From the NCBI GenBank assembly GCA_002353635.1, contig DEKA01000026.1, positions 1,104 to 14,531 on the forward strand: 13,428 nt of DNA, given 5' to 3'. This document shows positions 6,155-11,990 of the stretch, one piece after another; the first letter of the stretch is position 1, and every line of letters begins with the position of its first letter. The translations under genes were made by a program, and so were the position numbers. The notes below the pieces were generated by a model. That model was not told the origin of the DNA, ran no database searches, and worked only from the letters and a program-made list of their open reading frames with translations. This stretch comes from Lachnospiraceae bacterium UBA2734 (GTDB taxonomy: Bacteria > Bacillota > Clostridia > Lachnospirales > Lachnospiraceae).

Positions 6155-7201
6155 ATGAAAATATATCTCGCGCCGATGGAGGGCATTACCGGCTATGTGT
6201 ACCGGAATGCCCTCTTCTCCTGTTTTGACCATATTGACCGGTACTACACACCCTTTGTCGTCTCCACGTTCACAAAGAAGCTGAAGACCAGGGAGCGGAC
6301 GGACGTCCTGCCGCAGAACAACGCGGGGATCCCCCTCATCCCGCAGATTCTCTCCAACAACGCGGAAGAATTCCTCGAGACCGCCCGCTTTATGGCAAAG
6401 TGCGGCTACACAGAGGTCAATCTCAACCTCGGCTGCCCCGTGCGCACAGTGACGGCGAAGAGAAAGGGATCCGGCTTTCTCGCTTACCCGGACGAGCTGG
6501 ATGCCTTTCTGGAAAAGATCTGCCGCGGCGCAGAGGACATCTCCGTACAGCAGGCGGACGAAGATACCGCACCTCTGCGGATCTCCATAAAGACAAGACT
6601 GGGCATTCAGAAGCCCGGAGAATTTAAGCATCTCCTTGAGATTTACAACCGGTATCCGCTTGCAGAACTGATCATCCACGCCCGCACGCAGAAGGAGCTG
6701 TATAATGGGCGGCCTCACCTGGAGCTCTGTCAGGCCATCGCGGAGAACTGCCGGCTTCCCCTGTGCTGGAACGGCAATATCCGCACATTGGCTGATTATG
6801 AGCGGATTCTGCCCCTGCTGAAGGGATACTCCGCGGTGATGATCGGCCGCGGCCTCATCGCAGATCCGGGGCTCGCAAGACAGATCCGGACCGGTGTTCC
6901 TACTTCAAAAGAGGATCTCCTGCACTTCCACGACGTGCTCTATAAGGGCTATCAGGCGCAGTACATGAACTTCCGAGGAGACAGACCCGGAGAGACTGTG
7001 CTCGTCAACCGCATGAAGGAGGTCTGGAACCACATGGGCACCATGCTCCGCGACGAAGGCCGGTACATGAAGAACATCCACAAGGCCCGGAACAAGGTCG
7101 AATACGAGGCCGCCGTGCGCATGCTCTTCGCCAACTGCCCGCTGACAGGCACGTATGATGGACTTCGTCCGGATACGCACGCGGCGGACTTGAACGCCTG
7201 A
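6155..7201 (+). CDS. dus: tRNA-dihydrouridine synthase
   Basis: This FMN enzyme reduces uridine to dihydrouridine in tRNA using NADPH. The 348-aa protein starts with the family pattern APMEGITGYVYR (residues 6-17), followed by NLGCPVRTV with the catalytic Cys94, ISIKTRLG (Lys146), IIHART (His175), WNGN (205-208) and the flavin phosphate-binding MIGRGLIADP (229-238). The TIM barrel is followed by the helical C-terminal tRNA-binding domain. There is no strong ribosome binding site: the nearest purine-rich run, GAGCGGG, belongs to the duplicated unit and lies about 13 nt upstream. Coupling to thrH translation may therefore matter. Assignment to a Dus subfamily is not attempted. Confidence 0.94.
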   Translation: MKIYLAPMEGITGYVYRNALFSCFDHIDRYYTPFVVSTFTKKLKTRERTDVLPQNNAGIPLIPQILSNNAEEFLETARFMAKCGYTEVNLNLGCPVRTVTAKRKGSGFLAYPDELDAFLEKICRGAEDISVQQADEDTAPLRISIKTRLGIQKPGEFKHLLEIYNRYPLAELIIHARTQKELYNGRPHLELCQAIAENCRLPLCWNGNIRTLADYERILPLLKGYSAVMIGRGLIADPGLARQIRTGVPTSKEDLLHFHDVLYKGYQAQYMNFRGDRPGETVLVNRMKEVWNHMGTMLRDEGRYMKNIHKARNKVEYEAAVRMLFANCPLTGTYDGLRPDTHAADLNA

Positions 7202-7218
7202 ACCGCCCGCACTCTCCT

Positions 7219-7256
7219 GATTTGCGCGGGGACTTTCGCTGCCGCCTGCGCGAATC
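7219..7256. terminator. Hairpin between convergent dus and FliB-like genes
   Basis: GATTTGCGC and GCGCGAATC pair over nine positions with one wobble, and can be extended by two outer pairs. The hairpin lies in the 73-bp gap between convergent stop codons, the usual place for a bidirectional terminator. Neither side has a T-run, so the terminator label is tentative. Confidence 0.35.
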
Positions 7257-7274
7257 GGATATGATCTGCGTGCG

Positions 7275-8537
7275 TTATCCACAAATTCCTTTGAGCAGGG
7301 CTAAGTTATCCTCATCGTGCTCCACTTCCCGCGAAATAATCCGGGCGATCTCCTCAAGATCGGCCCTGGCAAAGCTGCTCCCCAGTGCCGCGCCCTCTGC
7401 GGCCCCTGCGAATAAAATGTCCGAATGGGCCTGCTCCGGGCCCGGAGTCTTAGCGCCGATCGCACGAGAGCGCAGCGCACACAGAAGAAAGGTAAGGCGA
7501 AGGAGCCGATCGCGCAGACGCCTTGAAGAAGCGATATCCCCATCCTCCGTAAACCACGCATCTATCCAGTAGCGGTACGTGAGAGCGACGGCAATTTTGG
7601 TCATCCACTCATCCAGGCAGCTCCCTTCGTGGTAGAGAAGGTTCTCCTCAGAATCCCGCAGGGATTGAGATTCCCCGAAAGATCCTGTTCCTTCCTTCTT
7701 TGCATTTCCGAAAGCAGTGTCCCTCCCTCCGCCGTTATTTTCAGAGGAGACAGAAGCGGCCGATTCCATCTCACGGACGAGTTCATCCCGCAGGGCTGTC
7801 CACTTTTTGCTGATCGGCTCCATCTTCCGCAGAAGAGCGCAGAGGTTCCGATCATCTCCGCTGCATGTATAAATTTTCCTGACAGCGCTATACTGTGAAA
7901 CCTTTTGTTCCTCTGCTTCCTGATCTGTGCACTGCCGGCTCCTGTACCGGTCGGCCGGGTGCTCCCGAGGGACGTCCTGCTGCCCCCTGGCTTTTGCAGG
8001 AGTCGCCTTCACAGGAATTTTCCCCTGCAGCCTTTCGATCTCCAGGTCTCTCTCCCTCAGAATCTCCTGCAGCCGCCGATTTCTCTCCGGCGTGAGATCG
8101 CTCTCCTCATAATCGCTCTCGTCCGTCTCCTCCTTGATCCAGCGAAAAGGCAGCGGCGCATCCAGGACCAGTCTGCACACCTCGGGACAGGACAGGCTCA
8201 TATCCCGCTGCTCGTAGCTGCCCGCCTGCACATAGTAGCGCGGGTATTCCCGGCAGGTCTGACAGATGCTCCCGTCCCCCGCCTGCAGGATGATCTCACA
8301 CAGCCCCTTTTCATCGAGGAACGGGCATCTTCCCTCTTTTGTCAGCGGAAAATAACAGAACTCCCCCTCCGTTTTCATACACGCGCGGATTCTCTCCCCA
8401 AGGGGTCCCGGCATAATGCCGTAGTAACTGACGGCATCCTCGTCCAGATCCACTTCCCAGCCCGCACAGCACGTGTCCGGACATCTGTCCGCGATACAGC
8501 GGAATTTGTTATAATACTCAGGATATTCAACCAGCAT
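7275..8537 (-). CDS. FliB-like cysteine-cluster protein (flagellin lysine-N-methylase family)
   Basis: The 420-aa protein matches proteins usually annotated as flagellin lysine-N-methylase, which carry a CxxCxxCC-type metal-binding region (PF03692-like). Cysteines cluster in the first 121 residues: 14, 19, 23, 24, 61, 71, 80, 92, 95, 117 and 121. The motifs ADRCPDTCCAGW, CQTCREYPR and LSCPEVCRLVL are characteristic. Residues 135-215 and 255-300 are charged, low-complexity stretches that look like flexible insertions. No flagellar gene is present in the window, so the substrate is unknown and the methylase name comes from family knowledge only. AAAGG lies 7 nt before the ATG. It is divergent from rlmH with only 17 bp between start codons. 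Confidence 0.82.
   Translation of the reverse strand: MLVEYPEYYNKFRCIADRCPDTCCAGWEVDLDEDAVSYYGIMPGPLGERIRACMKTEGEFCYFPLTKEGRCPFLDEKGLCEIILQAGDGSICQTCREYPRYYVQAGSYEQRDMSLSCPEVCRLVLDAPLPFRWIKEETDESDYEESDLTPERNRRLQEILRERDLEIERLQGKIPVKATPAKARGQQDVPREHPADRYRSRQCTDQEAEEQKVSQYSAVRKIYTCSGDDRNLCALLRKMEPISKKWTALRDELVREMESAASVSSENNGGGRDTAFGNAKKEGTGSFGESQSLRDSEENLLYHEGSCLDEWMTKIAVALTYRYWIDAWFTEDGDIASSRRLRDRLLRLTFLLCALRSRAIGAKTPGPEQAHSDILFAGAAEGAALGSSFARADLEEIARIISREVEHDEDNLALLKGICG
8507..8515 (+). promoter_or_regulatory. Extended -10 promoter of rlmH, inside the divergent gene
   Basis: TGTTATAAT is a perfect TGn-extended -10 box. It lies on the plus strand within the first ten codons of the FliB-like gene and predicts a start near 8522, about 33 bases before the rlmH ATG. 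Transcription of either gene would cross the other's start region. Confidence 0.6.
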
Positions 8538-8554
8538 AGGAGTACCTTTCCACG

Positions 8555-9031
8555 ATGACGATTACTGTTCTTGCCATTGGCAAACTAAAGGACAAATCCC
8601 TCCAGGCGCTTCAGGACGAATACTGCAAGAGACTGCGCGCCTTCTGCACGCCTGAAGTGATCGAGGTAAAAGATGAGGCAAACGCGCACACAGACAGGGA
8701 GAGCGAGTGCACGCTGATCAAGGACAGGGAGGCGCAGCGAGCCCTTGAGAAGATCCGCCCCGGCGACTTCGTGATCCTCCTTGATCTCCACGGAAGCGAG
8801 TGGACGAGTGAGGAATTCGCCCGCCGCCTGGATGCATGGACACAGCGCTCCGCGCATCTTGTCTTCGTGATTGCGGGTTCCCTCGGCCCCGGCCGCGCAC
8901 TGACGGCGCGGGCCGACGTCCGCTGGAAGCTCTCGGACCTCACATTCACCCATCTGATGACACGCGTGCTCATGCTCGAGCAGATTTACCGCGGCTTTAT
9001 GATCAATGCAGGGAGGGAATACCACAAATGA
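8555..9031 (+). CDS. rlmH: 23S rRNA (pseudouridine-1915 N3)-methyltransferase RlmH
   Basis: This SPOUT-class methyltransferase uses SAM to methylate pseudouridine 1915 in helix 69 of 23S rRNA on the assembled ribosome. The 158-aa length matches the family (about 155-159). The start MTITVLAIGKLKDKSL, the central VILLDLHGSEWTSEEFA, the SAM-binding knot VFVIAGSLG (usually IGGS) and the C-terminus MLEQIYRGFMINAGREYHK are all diagnostic. The invariant terminal YHK is intact. The ribosome binding site is weak: AGGAG with 12-nt spacing. Its stop codon overlaps the next gene's start as ATGA, indicating translational coupling. Confidence 0.96.
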   Translation: MTITVLAIGKLKDKSLQALQDEYCKRLRAFCTPEVIEVKDEANAHTDRESECTLIKDREAQRALEKIRPGDFVILLDLHGSEWTSEEFARRLDAWTQRSAHLVFVIAGSLGPGRALTARADVRWKLSDLTFTHLMTRVLMLEQIYRGFMINAGREYHK

Positions 9032-9672
9032 CCGGACGACTCTACAGCGCCTCTGACATGGCAAAGATTTACTGTGAAAAATGCAACGGCTGCGGCGAGT
9101 GCTGCCACGGCATGACGGACACCATCCATCTGGATCCCTGGGACATCGCAATGCTCTCCAGGGGAACGGGAAAGACCTTTCTCCAGCTCCTCGACGAGGG
9201 CCGCATTGCGCTCCACGAGGAGGACGGCCTTACCCTCCCTCACCTTCGCATGCAGGACGGCGAACACGGCGCCTGTACATTTCTGTCTGCGGATGGGCGC
9301 TGCAGCATCCATCCCTTCAGGCCGGGGCTCTGCCGCCTCTTCCCTCTGGGACGCGACTACGATGCGGACACGCACACCTTCCGCTACTTCATCGTAGGCG
9401 GCGGATGTGAGATGCCCGGCAGGATGAAGGTCAAGATCAGCAAATGGCTCGGCGTCCCGGATCTCCAGGAATACGAACAGTATATCACCGAGTGGCACTA
9501 CTACCTGAAGGATGTGAAGGCATACCTGGCCGCCGGGGCGGACGCCGCCTTTGCACGGCAGCTCAACCTCTTTCTCCTGAAGGTCTTCTTTGAGACGCCT
9601 TACCGGGAGGAGGCTGATTTCTATGACCTGTTCCGCATGCGGCTTGCGCAGGCAAAGAGTGTGCTGTCGTGA
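9028..9672 (+). CDS. YkgJ-family cysteine-cluster protein
   Basis: The 214-aa protein belongs to the CxxCxxCC (YkgJ/PF03692-like) family of predicted zinc- or iron-sulfur-binding proteins of unknown function. The N-terminal cluster is CEKCNGCGECC (Cys16, 19, 22, 25, 26), followed by Cys83, Cys92, Cys102 and Cys127 in the conserved pattern CSIHPFRPGLCRLFPLG. The ATG overlaps the rlmH stop (ATGA), and GGGAGGG lies 10 nt upstream inside rlmH. The frame is open further upstream, but that part only overlaps rlmH. The 3' end converges on mutY with a 16-bp gap. Co-translation with rlmH hints at a ribosome- or RNA-related role, but nothing in the sequence proves it. Confidence 0.87.
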   Translation: MTGRLYSASDMAKIYCEKCNGCGECCHGMTDTIHLDPWDIAMLSRGTGKTFLQLLDEGRIALHEEDGLTLPHLRMQDGEHGACTFLSADGRCSIHPFRPGLCRLFPLGRDYDADTHTFRYFIVGGGCEMPGRMKVKISKWLGVPDLQEYEQYITEWHYYLKDVKAYLAAGADAAFARQLNLFLLKVFFETPYREEADFYDLFRMRLAQAKSVLS

Positions 9673-9688
9673 TGCCGCAGAAAAACTC

Positions 9689-10789
9689 TCACAGATCCGC
9701 CAGTGCGATCTCCTTATACACATGGTAGGCAGACGGAACAGCGTAGCGCCCCTCAAGATCCGCGCGGTCGGTGAGGAAGACGGAAGCAGGCATCACCGCG
9801 TCGTCCACCAGCACTTCATATCCTGTCATCTGCCACTCAATATGTGTGAAAATATGCTTCGCCCCCGGCAGCTCTCTGATCCGGACAGGCGAAAAGCCGA
9901 GGGAGCGCACAAAAGCAACCGCCTCATCGCGGGTGAGCTTCCCCTGCGCGCAGGGAAATTCGTACAGACCGGCGAGCAGTCCCCTGGCGGGGCGCTGCTG
10001 CAGCGCGATCTCATTCCGGCAACGGATCAGAAAGACCGTCCGCTCCTCCATGCGTCTTTTCTTTTTGGCGGGCATCACGGGCAGCTCCATCTCCCGTCCT
10101 TCAAGGTGCGCCTGACACAGCGCAGAGAGAGGGCATTCCCCGCACTTTGGCATCTCTTTCGGCACACAGACAAGAGAGCCCAGATCCATCAGTGCCTGGT
10201 TGAAATCCCCCGGCCGATCCTGCGGGATTCTCTCCTGAAACCACGCCTTGGCGGCCTTCAGCGCCGCGGGCTCTCTGATATTGTCGCCATAGCTGCTCAT
10301 CCTCGCGAATACGCGAAGGAGATTCCCGTCGACAGCAGGGACTGCCTCCCCGAAGGCGATTGAAGCGATGGCCGCCGAGGTATAGGGACCGATTCCCGGG
10401 AGAAGCGCCAGCTCTTCTGCGCGCCCCGGCATCTCTCCGCCATATTCCTTCATAATCTTTACGGCTGCCCTGTGGAGATTGTTCACGCGGCTGTAGTACC
10501 CAAGTCCCTCCCAGAGCTTCTGGTACTGCTCCTGCGGGGCTGCGGCCAGCGCAGCGATGTCCGGCAGGGCCGAGAGAAAGCGTGCGTAATACCCCAGCAC
10601 AGCCTGCACTCTCGTCTGCTGCAGCATGATCTCCGAGAGCCACACGTGATAAGGCGTGGGGTCGCGCCTCCAGGGGAGGTCTCTTTTATTGGTATCGTAC
10701 CAGGTGAGGAGGCACACCGCCATCTCGCCGCTCTTCTCTATGACATCCATAGAGCGGCAGTCTTCTTTATCCTCTTCTTTACTGTCCAT
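9689..10789 (-). CDS. mutY: A/G-specific adenine DNA glycosylase
   Basis: MutY removes adenine mispaired with 8-oxoguanine, preventing G:C to T:A mutations. The 366-aa protein has the HhH-GPD glycosylase fold: EIMLQQTRV with catalytic Glu53, helix-hairpin-helix LLPGIGPYTSAA (129-140) and VDGNLLRV with Asp154. A 4Fe-4S loop follows (Cys208, 216, 219, 225; spacing C-x7-C-x2-C-x5-C, against C-x6 in E. coli). Residues from about 248 form the NUDIX-like 8-oxoG recognition domain, with HIFTHIEW. The start is uncertain: the ATG at 10789 and the one at 10750 (353 aa) sit in two copies of a duplicated segment, and neither has a strong ribosome binding site. It lies 64 bp after the SGNH gene on the same strand. 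Confidence 0.95.
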   Translation of the reverse strand: MDSKEEDKEDCRSMDVIEKSGEMAVCLLTWYDTNKRDLPWRRDPTPYHVWLSEIMLQQTRVQAVLGYYARFLSALPDIAALAAAPQEQYQKLWEGLGYYSRVNNLHRAAVKIMKEYGGEMPGRAEELALLPGIGPYTSAAIASIAFGEAVPAVDGNLLRVFARMSSYGDNIREPAALKAAKAWFQERIPQDRPGDFNQALMDLGSLVCVPKEMPKCGECPLSALCQAHLEGREMELPVMPAKKKRRMEERTVFLIRCRNEIALQQRPARGLLAGLYEFPCAQGKLTRDEAVAFVRSLGFSPVRIRELPGAKHIFTHIEWQMTGYEVLVDDAVMPASVFLTDRADLEGRYAVPSAYHVYKEIALADL

Positions 10790-10804
10790 AAGCCGGCAGT
10801 CTTC
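10748..10804. repeat. Imperfect 39-bp duplication around the mutY start
   Basis: The 11-mer CGGCAGTCTTC occurs at 10755-10765 and 10794-10804, and each copy has CAT (a minus-strand ATG) four bases to its left. The 39-bp period equals 13 codons, so the peptide pattern EDCR(S/L)MD repeats in frame. It creates two equivalent candidate start codons. Confidence 0.6.
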
Positions 10805-10827
10805 CTCTTTTTCTCTTTCAGCTTCGC

Positions 10828-10849
10828 CGCTGATGCGCCGGCGTCAGCG
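10828..10849. other. Hairpin between the SGNH gene and mutY
   Basis: CGCTGATGC and GCGTCAGCG pair around the loop GCCG, with one G-T wobble on the plus strand and an A-C mismatch on the minus strand. It starts four bases after the SGNH stop codon, and no T-run follows on the minus strand. It could be a weak terminator or an RNA-processing site within a polycistronic message. Confidence 0.35.
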
Positions 10850-10853
10850 CAGT

Positions 10854-11978
10854 CTATTGTTCATAGGTCAGCGCAGACTCCTTCTCCAGCGCCTTCATCC
10901 TCTCCGGAACAGTCTTTTTCGCGAGCTTCTCCGTCGCCTCAAAAACCTGACTGCAGTTGTCCTTCGTGACCTCGTACTGCCCTGCTGCCATCTGTGTGAC
11001 CATCCAGTGATTAATCTCCGGCGAGAAGTGCACAGTGTCCATGTACAGGTTGAGATTGGTCACCACCTGTTCCTCGTTCTGGAAATCGAAGACCCGCACA
11101 TTGCTGTAGGACAGGAGTGCCCTGACCGCTTCCCGATCCCCCTGCAGATAAACGTCCGTCATCCCTTCTCTCTGCGCGTTGTCCCACCACAACTCCGAGT
11201 AAGGCGGCAGAAAAAAGAAGAACTCCGTGTCCGGATGAGCTTTCACCATCTCCGTGAGGAGGCGGATATTGCCCTCGTTCTGCTGCGCGTACGCCTTCAC
11301 CGGCTTCGCCTTGACACTCTCCTTGTGCCGCAGATAATGCGAGAGAGCCCCGCTCTGGCTGAAGTCCTTCCCATCCGCCCAGTTGTAGGAGAGGTTTTCA
11401 TTGTATCCGGACAGAGCCTGCGCGAGCATATAGGGAATCTTCTCAAAGAGGACTGTTCCATTCAGCAGATAGGAAATATCGTTGAAGGGATTGCTGTCGT
11501 AAAGGTACATGGGGCATCCCGTTGCCTTAAAAGTCGTCTCGGGCTCCTGCGTAAGGGAGGCCGGATCCAGATTGAAGAAAACCTTCTTCACATCCTGATG
11601 ATCAAACGCCTCATCGAGGAACCAGCACAGATCCGCAATGCCGCCGTAGGAGCGCACGGCCTTGACCGTCTTACAGGAGAACGCCTTGTCGAACCAGGAA
11701 TTGTCATTGTTTTCCACGACGGAGGAGCCTGCCAGCACGGCGTCGTAGTCGAAGTGCCGCAGACTTCCCACCACCTGGTATTCCTTCTCCGTGAGGACGG
11801 CAGGAAGTCCGAACCAGGGCTTGTGGTAGTGATAAAACGGGTCCAGCACATAGACGATAGAGGCCAGCACAAGGCAGAGCGCCAGTGCCGTGACCAGCGC
11901 CGTCCTCAGAAACCGCCAGGGGTTCTGCCGCGGATATTGAGTTGAAGGTTCCCGTCTCTGTCGATTCATGTTGATCAC
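10854..11978 (-). CDS. SGNH-hydrolase-like membrane-anchored partner of MBOAT (AlgJ/AlgX/DltD-like)
   Basis: The 374-aa protein has one N-terminal membrane anchor (about residues 24-45) and an extracytoplasmic domain. SGNH-type landmarks are LAGSSVVEN (83-90) with the likely nucleophile serine, and DTVHF with Asp314 and His317 as the likely catalytic pair. Such proteins work with MBOAT acyltransferases to transfer acetyl groups to surface polymers, as in alginate acetylation. The gene follows the MBOAT gene by 12 bp. The start is uncertain: GTG at 11978 is the first start, but ATG at 11969 is equally possible, and neither has a clear ribosome binding site, suggesting translational coupling to the MBOAT gene. 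The acceptor polymer cannot be told. Confidence 0.8.
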   Translation of the reverse strand: MINMNRQRREPSTQYPRQNPWRFLRTALVTALALCLVLASIVYVLDPFYHYHKPWFGLPAVLTEKEYQVVGSLRHFDYDAVLAGSSVVENNDNSWFDKAFSCKTVKAVRSYGGIADLCWFLDEAFDHQDVKKVFFNLDPASLTQEPETTFKATGCPMYLYDSNPFNDISYLLNGTVLFEKIPYMLAQALSGYNENLSYNWADGKDFSQSGALSHYLRHKESVKAKPVKAYAQQNEGNIRLLTEMVKAHPDTEFFFFLPPYSELWWDNAQREGMTDVYLQGDREAVRALLSYSNVRVFDFQNEEQVVTNLNLYMDTVHFSPEINHWMVTQMAAGQYEVTKDNCSQVFEATEKLAKKTVPERMKALEKESALTYEQ

Positions 11979-11990
11979 TGAACAGTCACA

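Noticed and set aside
8836..9027. 64-codon upstream extension of the YkgJ-like gene
   Set aside because: It lies wholly within rlmH in another frame. The family start and the ATGA overlap support 9028.
10656..11945. 429-codon plus-strand frame opposite the SGNH gene and the start of mutY
   Set aside because: It spans two genes with recognised active-site motifs on the other strand and shows only Leu/Arg-rich shadow sequence.
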